Of a stretch of DNA of 64,000 bases, positions 45,454 to 57,680 are shown in pieces. The stretch comes from Cricetomys ansorgei (Eukaryota > Chordata > Mammalia > Rodentia > Nesomyidae). Both the position numbers and the translations under genes were made by a program. The stretch spans positions 1 through 64,000 of the forward strand of contig JAMJFZ010001081.1 of NCBI GenBank assembly GCA_026225945.1, given 5' to 3'. The number at the start of each line of letters is the position of its first letter. Position 1 is the stretch's first letter. A model generated the notes under the pieces. It had not been told where the DNA came from and made no database searches. It saw only the letters and a program-made list of their open reading frames with translations.

Positions 45454-45722
45454 GCACAAACTGATGTGTTCCAACCCTTGTTCTCCAGTTGGTGGCGCTG
45501 TTTTGGGAGGCTGCTTTGTGAAGAAGGGCCTGAATGGAGGAAAAGAGACACTAGTGGCTGGCTTGGTCCACCACTTCTGGTTCTGGTTCTCTATGTCCTG
45601 GACCTTTGCAATATGAGCCATGTGCTCCCGCCACCATGAATTGGATAAGATGGACTGAGAACCATGAGCTGAAATAAACTCTTTCTCTGGGAAGTTGTTT
45701 CTGTCAAGTATCACAGAGATGT
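45350..45722 (+). mobile_element. MaLR (ORR1/MT-like) LTR interrupted by (CA)n
   Basis: 'GCTGTGGCTTGTATATGAAA', 'CCAGTTGGTGGCGCTGTTTT' and 'GCTGAAATAAACTCTTTCTC' are landmarks of these rodent LTRs. A CA tract sits inside at about 45398-45457. Confidence 0.65.
45398..45457 (+). repeat. (CA)n microsatellite
   Basis: About 60 nt of CA ending in CGCACGCA. Confidence 0.97.
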
Positions 45723-46104
45723 GGAAATAATCAGCTCAGACTCCAAACTGGGTAGCTGGATAGCAGAGGGCAATGCCCATGGGCTGGGAACAGGAGTCCA
45801 CAGTTGGTGTGAGAGCAGCTGGCTCCTCCCAACCCTGCAAGGGAGAGCCTGCTCTGTATGCCCCCAGTTCCATGTGTTGCTCCAGTCCCGGGGGCTCCTC
45901 ACCTTGCAGACATACCACTTCAGCTCTGCCTTCGCCCTCATGTGGTCTTTTCCATTGTCTCTGTGTCTCCTCTGTTTCTTGGAGGAATACCAGTCAGAGT
46001 AGATTTGGGGCCCACCATAAGCTAGGATGAATTCATCTTAATTTAACTAATTATTTGGAGATGCTCACTGAAGATCTACTTCCAAGGAAGAGTATACTCT
46101 AACG

Positions 46105-46329
46105 CAGTGGTTCTCAACCTTTCTAGTGCTTCGATCCTTTAATACAGTTCCCATGCTGTCGTGACACCCCCAACCGTAAAATTATTTTTGTTGCTATTTC
46201 ATAGCTGTAATTTTGCTACAGTTATGAATTGTAATGTAAGTATTTGATGTGCAGATGGTCTTAGGTGCCCCCTGTGAAAGGGTCATTCAACCCCGAAAGG
46301 GGTTGTGACCCACAGGTTGAGAACTGCTG
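46105..46329 (+). mobile_element. URR1-type hAT-Charlie MITE
   Basis: Left end CAGTGGTTCTCAACC, right end GGTTGAGAACTGCTG. Flanking octamers CTCTAACG (46097-46104) and CTCTAAGG (46330-46337) match at 7 of 8 positions. Confidence 0.92.
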
Positions 46330-46337
46330 CTCTAAGG

Positions 46338-47956
46338 TTATGGGTAGACATGAAGTTTGGAGGTAAAGTATATGGGTAGACAACAGGTGGGACAGGGAGA
46401 AATCTGCATAGCCACCTGGTGAGAGCCAGAGGCCAGGAGGATGCCAGGCTGTAGCCCACTAAGACTCTCCTTAGTCACCAGGTATCCCCTGAACACCCAG
46501 ATGAAATCCTCCCAGGCCCTCCATCTGGTCTCCTTGGTAATGTCAGAGCACCACAAAGTGGTGGAGCTCAATGGCTTTGCTGCAACCACTCATCATTAGC
46601 CCGATAGCCCCTGCCTTCTGCCTTTTGCCTGATCCCCAGGCCATCCTTACCAGGCATGGCTCAGTCCAGCATCCCCTGGGCAGAACCTCAGGCATGCTCC
46701 CTGATCTGAGGAGAGATTCAAACTTCAAAGGCTATGAAATCTTACCCCAGAGCAGGAGAGCAGAAGCCCGGAACTGGCAGGGGAGACCCTGGGAAAAGCT
46801 AATGGCTCAGCGCCTTGGGCCTGGGAATCCAGACAAATGACAGTGATTGACAACTTGGGAGATGACCTCATCTCCGGAGGCAGCAGCTCCTGCACCTGCC
46901 AGGCTAAGGGGTGGGTTAAGGAGACTAGGGGAGGAGGGGGCTTCTTACAGAAAACACTGAAGCAACCGGAGGGCGGCAAGAGGCAGGAAGTATGGCCTCC
47001 TTTGTCTTCATAAATGCTTTTCCTTCCAAGAAGTGTGTCACTCGCTGTCTCTGCTGAGGTTGCTCTCAAGTCTAAAACCCTTCTGTTAACTACAATACCT
47101 TAAGGAATTCTACCAGAATTCGAAAACCTCTTAGTAAGCTTAGGACCCTTGAATGTTAAACCATGATGCAGTTCTGATAGTTCTTGTGCACTGGCTCTCT
47201 AGAGAACTACTGATGCACTGTGGCCCACCGATAGTGAAATAAGAACCTGTCAGCTGGCTGTGGACATCAGGGGAAATTCAGGCTGTGGGGTTAATGAGGA
47301 TGACAAGGATGACCAGGGTGAACCTGCTAGAATCCCAGGTGCCCTTGAGAAAAGGAGGACAAAGAGAACAAAGAGTTGGAAGGAGGTGAGACTGCAGATG
47401 ACCAGAGAAAAGCCATAAGTAAGTGTCCTGTCCATGAAGGGGCCAGGGATACAAGATGTCCCAGAAGTCTCTAGACGCCGTGGAAACTAAGGAATCAATT
47501 TTCTTTCAGACTGCCAAGCAAAGCCCTGACCGTAGCTCACAACCATCTCGGTTGGACCCGTACCCCACAGGAGAAGAAATGAATGTTGTCAGCCACAGTG
47601 AATGTAGAGCTGTCTCCACCAATCAGACCAGCACATTTGGGCAGAGATAGATAAGAGAACGTGGGTGCTGTGCCATGGGCAAAATGATAGCTGGTGACTC
47701 TGCTGGCTGCTTAGTTGGTAAATATCGCCAAGAGCCCACTGGAAAGTAGGATGTACCCGTGAGCCAGACACCACGCCTACCTGTCAGCACCTCCAAACCT
47801 CTCTGAACTCTGGGCATCAGCTGGTGCTCTGTGCATCTGACTCTGCTACTGCAGAGGTATGTGACCTAGTTCTCGGCCCCTGAGGGAGCCAGTCTGCCAC
47901 TGGGAACATGAAAGGTGGGATGGATTCAATGGCTGACCTTTTCTGAACCTTTACAA
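46338..47956. other. Non-coding, nothing recognised
   Basis: No gene is supported. The short frames have no recognisable domains. Confidence 0.45.
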
Positions 47957-48161
47957 CATCAGTTCTCAACCTGTGGGTCACGAACCCTTTCCAGGTCAAA
48001 TGAACCTTTCACAGGGTTGCTTAAGACCATCTGCATATCAGATATTTACACTCATAACAGCAGCAAAATTACAGGTATGAAGTACCAATGAAAATAATTT
48101 TATGATTGGGGGTCACCACAACATTAAAGGGTTGCAGCATTAGGAAGATTGAGAACCACTT
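47957..48161 (-). mobile_element. URR1-type hAT-Charlie MITE, diverged
   Basis: The ends resemble the other copies. Flanking octamers CTTTACAA (47949-47956) and CTTTACAG (48162-48169) match at 7 of 8. Confidence 0.88.
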
Positions 48162-48169
48162 CTTTACAG

Positions 48170-48689
48170 AGTCCAGGAGCAGGGGGCAAGTGAAGGCAAT
48201 GAGAGCCATCCTTGGATGGGTACCCACAGGGGTGCAAAAGTTGAACGATGTGGACACTTTGGATGCTGTACACTCAGATGCTTACAAAGGAGAATAATCA
48301 ATTCAGAGCAGGCTAGAGCCTCTGTGGAGGAGTCAGGCTCCGCCAGAGCACAAATAAAATGAGGGAGCAGAGAAGTGGGTTCTCTGAGCTGTCACCTTCT
48401 CAGATCTGCTTAGCAGCAGGGGCAGGGCCACACATGTGAGGCTCAGGCCAGAGCCCAAAGGATGCTGCAGTATCCCAGTTTCTGTCCACACCTCAGTTCT
48501 GTTCTCAGTATCTCTGCCCTCTCTGGGTTCAGGAACACGGATGTCTGAAGCTCCCGCTCTGATATTCCCCACCCAAGCTCACCGGAAGGTATGAGCCTTG
48601 GGCTGGGGGCAGAGCAGGGATGGAGTGTGTGTTTAGTATATTCAAGGCTCGGATGTGATCCAGTAACAACAACGATTAAAAACAGCAGC
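48170..48689. other. Non-coding, nothing recognised
   Basis: No gene or clear repeat was seen. Confidence 0.45.
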
Positions 48690-48900
48690 AACAACAAATG
48701 GCAGATACCTGTAAAGGTAAAGGCTCTTACCTCCAAGCCTGACCCCCTAAGTTTGATCCCTAGAACCCACGTAGTAGAGGAGAACTGACTTTTCCCAGGC
48801 TCGGCAGTGCACACTTTTAATATCAGCACCTGAGAGAAACGCAGATCTGTGCTAGTTCAAGGCCAGCCTTAGCTACATCATGTGTTCCAGATCAGAGTTT
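48690..48900 (+). mobile_element. B4-like composite SINE
   Basis: A tRNA-type half ('GGCTCTTACCTCCAAGCCTG') is followed by a B1-type half ('GTTCAAGGCCAGCCTTAGCT'). Confidence 0.7.
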
Positions 48901-49221
48901 TTTGTTTGTTTCTTTTAAGCCAAGATAAGAAAGTCTCTTGGCAGCTCACATGCTCCAACTGAGTCATGTGACCACCTCTCCGCCAGTACTAAGGCCAGGA
49001 GGAAGCTGGTTGGATCATGAGTAGTCAGATGGCTTCTTTCTGGGGGGAGAGGGTTGAGCTGAAGCCCTTGTACCTCTGAGCACAGGCTTGGGGTGAGGTC
49101 TAAATCCACTTGTAGTTTACAGAAGACATCCTGAGAGCCATACAGTAATTCTAGGTGAGATCAACATCAGTTTGCTCAACATAATCTTATCTCTAGTCAA
49201 GCGAGGTCAAGCTTCCAAGCT
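48901..49221. other. Non-coding, nothing recognised
   Basis: No gene or clear repeat was seen. Confidence 0.45.
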
Positions 49222-49305
49222 GGAAATGGTGGCGCACACTGTGATCTCAGCCCTCTGGAGATGGAGGCAAGAGGATCGGGAGTTCAAGGCCAGCTTCAAC
49301 TATGC
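49222..49305 (+). mobile_element. B1 SINE, 3' truncated
   Basis: 'GGAAATGGTGGCGCACACTG' and 'GGAGTTCAAGGCCAGCTTCA' are B1 blocks. Confidence 0.75.
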
Positions 49306-50774
49306 ATAAAATTGGAGGCCAGTGTGGGCTATCTCTTTGGCCCTTATTCCTATTTGTGAAAGCAAATGAACTGTGTCTCTATCTCTTAAAGTTTGTTGTT
49401 TTTCTTTTCGTTGTTGCTGTTAAAAACTATGGGTTCTGGATCCTTGCTGGTACTCTGGTGAGGGTGGTGATAGGAGCCTGGTTTATCAGGCTTCTGGTGT
49501 CAGCATAGTATGAGTCTTGAAAGGCGTACTAAGTCTTTCCCATACATTTCCCCCTGGGCAGCACAATAATCTAAGCCACGAGCACAGCCCAGAAGAGTCT
49601 AATGGAAGGTCCCCTACTGCCACTGGGACATAAGGAGGGAAGCTCTCAGGACCAAGTATTTTTATTGGCAAGCCCTTCTTCCACATTCTCTTGCAGGGAA
49701 AGTTTGGCAAGATAAGAGTTTGCTAAGACAAATTCTGATAGGTGAGTGAATTTTCCAGGTTGGGGTGGGTAGGTGGGGACACAGGAGAGATTCCGTGTGT
49801 TCCGAAGACAGGAGTTTCACAGACGATAATCCCAACACCAGCACACACAGGTTTCGGCATGGTTAGAACGTGTTTTTTAAAGATGAGACTAGACCGTAAG
49901 AGCTGGCTAACAGAATTCAATGTGCTGTCTCCTGAGGGAATGGAAAGGAGCAGAGGAAGGATGGGAAATCAACGGGAGACCTCAAATTTGAAGTTAGCGA
50001 GTTGCTTATAGGGACCATAGAGATGGAAAGCGGGTGTGAAGTTTATGGATGAACTCTCGGGAAAAGGCGGGGGAGCTGCTGGAGACTACTGAGGTAGACA
50101 GTTGATTTGTGCTGAAGATGAGTTTGTGTGGCTGGTCACTGCCTCTGGGGAGTGAGAATAAGGGATAGTCTGAGAGTCCAGAGATCTGAAGCAGCAGGCC
50201 CCAGTCCAGCACCTTAAAGGAACATGAAAGATAAAACCCAGCACGGGGAAAAAAGCCCCTGGGGGCTCAGCCTCCAATTCTGGGGCTGGCAGAGGTGATG
50301 GGTAGTTAATATTTTCTTCCTTAATATGTTACAAGTCTGCACAGGAAATCACAGGGATGTCTTTGGATCATCTGAATGCTTTCTCCCCAACTTACATACA
50401 TGCTCATATCGAAAGAATGCTCTCCAGAGGGTTTGTCCCCGGGGTTCTGTGCTTGGCTCGCAATCTCATTCCTAGTTGCGCCCCAGCCTGTTCCCCAAGC
50501 ACAGGAGCCTGCCTGAGCACCCCACCTGTGTGTCCTGCAGGCACAAGGCTGACAAGTCTGGTCGAAGGCTCTCTCCCTCCTGCATGCTCATCCTAGGGGC
50601 TAGAACCTCAACAGTCACACACCTGGCTGGCCTACATCTGAAGACCTGAGCCCTCCACTCACTAACAGTCTTTCCCATTCAAACCCCGAGACCCTCGCCC
50701 CAGGCTGGGCAAATCACCCTTGCTTGGCCCACACGGGAACAGTCATCAATGGGAGTGGGGGCATGTAGGAGCGT
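49306..50774. other. Non-coding, nothing recognised
   Basis: No gene is supported. Confidence 0.45.
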
Positions 50775-50935
50775 GTTTATCTGCCTAGGTGTCTGTTTTC
50801 CCAACCAGACCGTGAACCTCCTGGGGGCCGAAAGACTGATTCATCTTCTAATCCCCAATTCTCAGCAGCACCTGACAGAAGATCTCGGTAAATATTTGTT
50901 GGCTTATTGTTGTTGAGTGACTTATTGCAAAATGC
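50775..50935 (+). mobile_element. L2 LINE 3' end
   Basis: 'GACCGTGAACCTCCTGGGGG', 'CAGCAGCACCTGACAGAAGA' and 'GGTAAATATTTGTTGG' follow the order of the L2 3' terminal region. Confidence 0.7.
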
Positions 50936-52135
50936 CATGGCACTGGAGAGACAGTGCGGGAGAGAGAGAGGCAAGGCAGGACTGACCACAGCTCCTGCTT
51001 GCTTATCAGCCCAGCCGGGACCTCACTAGGGGCTCCAGGAAAATGGGAGCAAGAGCCTCCTGGGTAGCAAGGCAGACAATGGACATCAACAGCATATGCA
51101 CGTATCCCAACAGGAGTGTGAAGGGAATAAACGCATTTTAACAGGGCATCACAGAGGGATCTACTGCTCCTGTCATGATCCTGGAAGGCCTCTCAGAGGA
51201 CATGAGAATTCAAGAACCATGAGAAGAGATACCAAAAGAACCATTCCAGAAAAATGGAAGAGCATACGAGATGGCCCCGTTTCGTGAAGGGTGCCATATT
51301 GCAGAACCCAACTGATTGGAGCTCACCAGGGGTGGGGTTCTAGTTAAAAAAGAGGTAAAGCTAGCTGCATCAGCAGGGCCAGGCTGAAAGGGACTATGGG
51401 TAGAATAGAATTACAGTTCGTTCCCAAACCCAGGAGAATCCAACGGAGTGTTTTAAGCATGTATATAGAGAAAAGATTGGGAAACAGAGTCAAGGTCCAG
51501 AATAAGGAGACCACTAAAAAAACTCTGATGGTAGGGCCGAGCAGGGCATGGTGGCAGCTTGGACTCAAAGCTGGCGACGGAGGTCAAACATGTGGTCAAG
51601 GTGCGGGGGCATCATGTACATATAAGTTTAGGAAGGCGTTGCAGTTTCAAAGTCGGTATGCAGATGGTGACTGCAGAGCTTGGGTGTGGGTGAGAGGCAG
51701 GAACCTAGACCCACTTGGCACATGAAGAACAGCGAGTCTCAGAATGGGAGGCACTGAGAGGTCAGGAGTGACCATGAGGAAATGGGATGTGGAGTGAAAT
51801 GCAGGAAGAGGAGGACCAGAAGATAAGAGGTAGGGAAACTGAGGCAGAGAGTGCACGAGACATCCCGGGACTCCTGATTGAGGACTGACCACTGGGAAGA
51901 GCAATGTGGTCATGACTGGTGTCCTGAGAAGCCTGGCTGTGGTGGATAGATCGCATATGCAGGAGAGCAGCTGACGGCCGGAGGGAGGCAAGCTTCTGTA
52001 AACAGGAGGACTGGGCCGCACCATACCCATGAGGCATTGGTTCGAAGGAAACAGCAGGGTTCATGGGACACAGGGATGTTTATGACTGGATGGAATCCAT
52101 GATGACTAGCCATAGGTGAAGAAAGAGTCTAAACT
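50936..52135. other. Non-coding, possibly old LINE-derived
   Basis: No gene is seen. The purine-rich sequence around 51330-51660 has the look of an L2/CR1-type remnant, but I cannot confirm it. Confidence 0.4.
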
Positions 52136-52285
52136 GGGTGTGGTGGGGCACACCTTTAATCCAGCAGTTGGGAGACAGAGTCAGGTGGATCTCTGTGAGT
52201 TCCAGGCCAGCCTAGTCTAAATAAGTGAGTTTCAGGCCAGCCAGAGCTACATAGTGAGACCATGCCTCAAAACGAACAAATAAAT
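52136..52285 (+). mobile_element. B1 SINE
   Basis: 'GGGTGTGGTGGGGCACACCT' and 'GAGTTCCAGGCCAGCCTAGT' are clear. A second 'TTTCAGGCCAGCCAGAGC' block indicates a small internal duplication. Confidence 0.9.
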
Positions 52286-52675
52286 AAGAATAAAAGAAAG
52301 ACTGAGTCAGGAAAAGAAGCCTTGACAATGGAAAGAAGTCATCTCTGTCCTTGAAACAAAGCAAAATATGTGTGAAAGCCAACAAGCGCAGGTAAAAGGA
52401 TGGAGATGATGTCACTGAGGCAGATAGGTTGAACACTGAGTTGCCCCAAAGTGATACCTTAATCATAGGAGGCATGGAGACTCTAAATATTCACATAGAA
52501 AAGGACTTTTTGGTAGGCACTTATCTGAGCGTACTCAGTGGAGGGTCATAGTTCAATAAGGGAAGAAATTGGACATATCCCTGGCCATGCTTAGTTCAAG
52601 TCATGGAGCCAGTTGTCAAAAGGCTAAAAAAAAGAGACATATCTGGGTATGCTTAACTTGTGTCATAAAGATGGA
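52286..52675. other. Non-coding, nothing recognised
   Basis: No gene or clear repeat was seen. Confidence 0.45.
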
Positions 52676-52893
52676 CAGGAGCTGGAGAAATGGCTCAGCA
52701 GCTACAAGTGGTACTGCTTCTGTAAAAGATCCCAGTTGGGTTCCCAGAACCCACATCAAAGCAGTTCACAGCTGCCTGTAACTCCAGCTCCAAGGGATCT
52801 AACACCCTCTTCTGGCCTCTGGGGGTACTACACTCATGTGTGCACATACAGACACACTTATACACATTAACTGAAAACAATTTTTAAAAAAAA
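52676..52893 (+). mobile_element. B2/B3 SINE with A-tail
   Basis: 'GAGCTGGAGAAATGGCTCAG', 'CTGCCTGTAACTCCAGCTCC' and a terminal A-run. Confidence 0.92.
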
Positions 52894-53489
52894 GATGGTG
52901 GGCAGAACAACGGACATCCTCAGCTTCACTTCCCCAAAAATATTTTCACTAGAATTGAAAGAAAGGACACACGTAGAGGTGTATTAATATAGGAGTTTGT
53001 CTAACCTAGCTACTGATGTTATAACGAGATGAAGTGATTACCCATGCCAGGGGGATAGTAGATTAGACAAGCTTATCTACTTAGACAAAGTTATCTACTT
53101 TGGATCCTGCTTGAAGCACCATGCTCAGGAAAACACTGTAAGCTCGGTCTTACTCCGATTGACTGATTGAAATCGTCAGTGACTCACAAACTGCCTGGCA
53201 TTTTCCAAAGGCCAGATATAGGCATGATTGGGTCAGAGCTATGGAGGCCTCTCTTTGATCTCAGAAGATGTGTGCAAGGCAGGCAGCAGGAGCTGAAGCA
53301 GAGAGCCAGCCCCTGGATAGGGACCCCTGACATCCTGTAAATCCAGGGGAACAGGACAGTCTGGGCATATCTGAAAACTCTGCTGTCAAACATGGACCAC
53401 AGCCCAGAGCAAGTGGCCAGGGCTTCCTGGTTAGTATAAAGTATCTGCTAGGAGCAGCTGCATACTGGTTGAGCTGGTTTTGGGGTCAC
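52894..53489. other. Non-coding, nothing recognised
   Basis: No gene or clear repeat was seen. Confidence 0.45.
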
Positions 53490-53824
53490 CGTGACCTCTT
53501 CCCACCCTGTCTTTTTGACTTCCTCAAGTTCCTGCACTCACACACAGGGCCTGGACTATTTGATATGTTTCTAGAACATTCCATCGGAGGCTTTGTCCTT
53601 TTCCATCCTCTGCCTAGAATATTCCTCCCCCTAAATCTTGCCATGGGATCTGATTCTTGTCTTCCAAGCCTGTGTCTCAGTGAGCTCTCCTCTGAGAAGT
53701 CTTCTCCAATGGCCCCTCTGAATGGACTCTCCTGTCTACCCTGTTTACTCTCATGTGTGTTCCTTGGTTTGCATGTTCCCCCACAGCTATGCTTCCTTGT
53801 AGGTCAGCTCTGTGACTATCCATT
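53490..53824 (+). mobile_element. L2 LINE fragment
   Basis: The order of 'TCCTCTGCCTAGAATATTCC', 'CTCCTCTGAGAAGTCTTCTC' and 'GTAGGTCAGCTCTGTGACTA' follows the L2 3' region. The 119-aa open frame across it is therefore repeat-derived. Confidence 0.65.
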
Positions 53825-54172
53825 CTGATGATTAGTTTTTATTAACCCGACACAAACTTGAGGCGCCTTGGAGAAGGAGACTTCCATTGAGAAAATGCTT
53901 TGATGTAGAAGAGCTCAGCCCTCTGTCTGGGGTGTCATTCTTGGGCAGGCGGTTGTGGATGATAAAAGAAAGCAGTCTGAGCAACCCACAGAGAGCAAGG
54001 CAGTAAGCAGCACTCCTCCATGGCCTCTGCTTCACTTCCCTATCCCCGTGCCTGCCTTGAGTTTCTGCCCTGACTTCCCTCAGTGATGGCTGTGACCTAT
54101 AAACTGAAACGACCTCTTTCCTTCCCAAATGGGCTTTGGTCAGTGTTTATCACAGCAACAAAGAAGCAAGGT
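53825..54172 (+). mobile_element. Rodent LTR-like repeat
   Basis: 'CCCGACACAAACTTGAGGCG', 'CAGTAAGCAGCACTCCTCCA' and 'TGTTTATCACAGCAACAAAG' define a common muroid repeat. A reverse copy is at 63712-63965. Confidence 0.7.
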
Positions 54173-54590
54173 GTCCATTTATCAATGGATAAATGAATGA
54201 ATGAGTCAAAGAAAAAAATTTTTTTTGGCTGTAGTGACATCAGGAGCAGAGTGTTGGGGGAAAGGATTAACTCCCAGACAGACAAACACAGCTTGCATTT
54301 GGCCTCGGTGGAACACTCTTGTCTGTGTAGACACACCCATGGGTGGCACTGAGTGAAGTCAAGTTGGAGAGAGGAGGATGCAGGTACTCAGGTGCCTGCA
54401 TCTCGTATTTGTTTCTGGATTCTTCTAACCCCAGGCTGCCTCCTGTCATCCCTTTCATCTGGTTGCAGGTCAACACAAGCTTTACTTCAGAAATGGCCTG
54501 GATTTCTCCCCTGACCACATTGCCCACTCCCTCGTCTGTTCTGCCACCTCTTGCTGCCACAGGCCTTGCAAGGCCTCCATCCCTCTAATG
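54173..54590. other. Non-coding, nothing recognised
   Basis: No gene or clear repeat was seen. Confidence 0.45.
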
Positions 54591-54827
54591 CAGTGGTTCT
54601 CAACTTTCCTAATGCCCGTGACCCTTTAATACAGTTCCCCATGTTGTGGTGACCCCAAACCATAAAAAAAGACCCCCGACAAAGTTATTTTTGTTGCTAC
54701 TTCATAACTCTAATTTTGCTACTGTTACAGATTATAAATATCTGATATGCACATGATCTTAGAAGGCTCCTGTGATAAGGTTATCTGACCCCCAAAGGGG
54801 TCATGACCCACAGGTTGAGAACCACTG
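54591..54827 (+). mobile_element. URR1-type hAT-Charlie MITE
   Basis: Left end CAGTGGTTCTCAACT, right end GGTTGAGAACCACTG, with a small internal A-run insertion. A clear 8-bp target duplication is not visible. Confidence 0.9.
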
Positions 54828-54951
54828 ATGCCTCTGCCTCACCTCTGTCTCTGTAGTAAGGTGCTATTCCTCTGAGCTAAGCTGCTATCATCTTCATGAG
54901 ATCAACTATGCCTACTTGTGAGAGTAGAGGGCTTGCGGAGTCTCTCCTAGA

Positions 54952-55145
54952 AGGAGGGGCTGGGGAGGCCATTGGACCATCACCTGAAATTCCAGACAAC
55001 CCCCGCCCCCCACCACAGCATTTGTATGCGATTCTATTATAATTGCATGTGGACTCAGGTCTTGGGAACAGGCTATAGCACATTAGTTGGGTAATACTAG
55101 AAATGTGGCTCAATCCATCCCACCATGGAGAAGCCATCATCTACA
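54952..55145 (+). repeat. Unclassified repeat, copy B
   Basis: It shares ordered motifs with 18094-18352, including 'CATTGGACC.TCACCTG' and 'GCCATCATC'. The family is not recognised. Confidence 0.5.
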
Positions 55146-56312
55146 TTGACTTTCCAGGGAGGCTTCTTTGGGGTCACTTATGATTTGGGAATAAGCCCAA
55201 TTGGTTCCCCAGGGTGTATTTTAACAGAATCTTACTTCTGTGTTCTTTGGATCTTAGGAGCAGGTGGTAGGTGTTCCTCATGGAGGGGATTTCAGCAAAA
55301 GTCTTGTGTGTTCTTTTCACTCTAACTATGCATTCTGCAGGGGAAGACCTAAAGACCCTTTGCTCATGGTTAAGAAGTTCTATGGGCCCCATTCTTTCCA
55401 TTTTAAACAGACTTCATTGTTTAAGGTAGTTCAAGTTCACAGCAAAATTGAGAGGAAGGCCTGAGACTTCCTTACGGATACCAGCCGTGCCCCCAACAAC
55501 AGCCCTAGCAGGGACTGTCTGCTTGCAATTGGGCATTCATAGTCCACATCAATCACCCTGAGTCCAAGGTTCACAATGGGATACCCTCCAGGTATGGGTG
55601 GTGATCCTTCATCTTTGCCTATGTGCTTCTGGGGCCCAAACAGCCTCAGAGCATAAGGGAAGGGTGAAGCAGAAGCTTTAAAACTTCAGTGTCCCTTCCC
55701 ACATCCCATTACAGAAGGACCTAGGCTCCACCAGAGGAGGCTGGGGCAGAAGCCCACCTCCCTACATCTCATTCTCCTCCCCCTCCTCCCCATCGAGTCC
55801 CATGAAAATACCAAACAACAAAGTAAATCTCTTCCTGTTTTTCAAAAGCCAAACTTTAGCAAGTGGCCTTTGATCCACAGATGTAATTAGCATTAGAATT
55901 GGAGATTGAACGGATATTTGTCTAAAAGCATTAATTTAAATCCTAGCCCAGTTTCCCCCTTATCAGTGCCATAATTCTAACAGTGCCCCTGGCAGAAATC
56001 AGAAATCAGAGAGGAAGAATGAACGAGCAGGATCCTTACACACCCAAGAGCACAGGGAAAACCCCGCAGATTTTTTTTTTTTTTTTCTGAATGGGCACAA
56101 ATGAAGGTATTGTTGACATGTATCCAAAATTCAACATAGCTCTCTCTTCAAAGAGAATAGGAGATGGTTCACTCTGAAGTCGAATATGAATGACCATGGT
56201 CCAGGAACACAAACTCAGGGTATCCCAAATACCATGTTCCAAAGTGGTAACAGTGTCAGGAGTTTCTGTAGTAACAGAAAAAAGTAATAAATCAAGACAC
56301 CTTTCAACTCCA
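55146..56312. other. Non-coding, includes a T-run at about 56071-56086
   Basis: No gene is supported. An AT-rich stretch near 55880-55980 without repeats could be conserved non-coding DNA, but this cannot be judged here. Confidence 0.4.
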
Positions 56313-56438
56313 CTGATGGATTTGAATGTTGTATCCCCAGTTAGAGAAACTGTTTAGGAAGGATTGGTAAATGTGGCCTTGTTGGAGGAAGTGTGTCACT
56401 GGGGGTGGGCTTTGAGGTTTCTAGGTCCATGCCAGGTC

Positions 56439-56493
<55 letters not shown>

Positions 56494-56732
56494 CCTCCCT
56501 CTCTCTCCCTCCCTCCCTCCCTCCCTCCCTCTGCCTCTTTCCTACAGATCAGGATGTAAGCTCTCTGGTACTGCTCCAGTGTCATACCTGCCTGCCTGCT
56601 GCCATGCTCTCTACCATGATGATAATGGACTAAGTCTCTGAAACTGTAAGCAAGCCCCCAATTAAATGCTTCCTTTTCTAAGTTTCCTTGATCATAGTGT
56701 ATTTTCACAGCGATAGAACAGTAACTAAGACA
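56313..56732 (+). mobile_element. MaLR (MT/ORR1-like) LTR expanded by (CT)n
   Basis: 'GTGGCCTTGTTGGAGGAAGT', 'GTGTGTCACTGGGGGTGGGC' and the terminal 'AACAGTAACTAAGACA' are LTR landmarks. A CT/CCCT tract at about 56442-56531 has expanded inside it. Confidence 0.75.
56442..56531 (+). repeat. (CT)n/(CCCT)n tract inside an LTR
   Basis: Pure CT changes into CCCT units towards the 3' side. Confidence 0.97.
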
Positions 56733-56779
56733 GAAATACCAAGTAGGCAGGTGCTGTGTAGCAGTTTCCTCCATGATTG

Positions 56780-57310
56780 AAACATTCCAACCTTCAAGGA
56801 AGTGCCTTAAAACGGGAAGTACACAACTCAAAATAGCTTCAGGAAGTCCCTGAAACTGACCAGATTCACTAGGCCCCTCCTTCCCCTAGAGTATAGAAAC
56901 AGAAAAGACTGCTAAGTGTCACTCTCAGATAAGCCAAGCTGCAAAGAAGACTGCTGGAGACAAGACTGGGTACCTGGAAGGAGCAGGGACCAGCCAAACA
57001 GCCTAGAAGAAACTCAGATCGGCTGAGCTGCCTGGAAGAGGCTCAGACCAACTGTGCCACCAGGAAAGGACACCCTCCAACCTGTTGAGCTGCCTACAGG
57101 CTGTGCATTATGCTCCAAGTTTTCAGCTTTGTGAGCCATTATCCATGCTGGGATGGGCTTTGGTGATGCCCCTGTCTTTGAGTCATTCCTACCACTGTAG
57201 GTAACCCCTCACCCACACTCCTGAAAGAAACTCCAATAAAACTCATTGGTTTGCCAAGTTGGACTTTCATGCTATTTGTACTTTGGTCTGTTGTGGGCTC
57301 CCAATCTGGA
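56780..57310 (+). mobile_element. Probable solo ERV LTR, family not determined
   Basis: An AATAAA lies near 57236 and is followed by 'TTGGTTTGCCAAGTTGGACT' and 'GTACTTTGGTCTGTTGTGGG', typical of the R/U5 end of rodent ERV LTRs. GAAGA/GCTGAGCTGCC motifs recur upstream. No viral gene is attached. Confidence 0.5.
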
Positions 57311-57469
57311 ATGAAAAGACATGTGTGAGTGTGTTGGTCTCACAGGGGAAAAGTCTGCCATACAATGAGTTACACAGCAAAGCAGGGAGATCTGAGTTAT
57401 AGGTCTCAGATGATATCTGATGACTCTTAGTTTTTGGGTCTGCTAAGAATATATTACAAAAGTTTTTGG

Positions 57470-57680
57470 CTGGAGAGATGGCTCAGCGATTGAGAGAACT
57501 TTGCTGCTCTTCCAAAGGTCCTGTGTTCAATTCCCAGCACCCATGTAGGACAACCCGCAACTGCCTGTAACTCCAGCACCAGGGAATCTGATGCCCTCTT
57601 CTGGCCACTGTGGGCACTGCACTCACATGACATTTGCACACACACACATGTGTACATAAAAATAAATATATTCTTAAAAG
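57470..57680 (+). mobile_element. B2/B3 SINE
   Basis: 'GGCTGGAGAGATGGCTCAGC' through 'GATGCCCTCTTCTGGCCACT' is an almost canonical copy with a CA-rich and A-rich tail. Confidence 0.96.

Noticed and set aside
53469..53828. 119-aa + strand frame
   Set aside because: It lies within an L2 LINE fragment and its length comes from repeat sequence.
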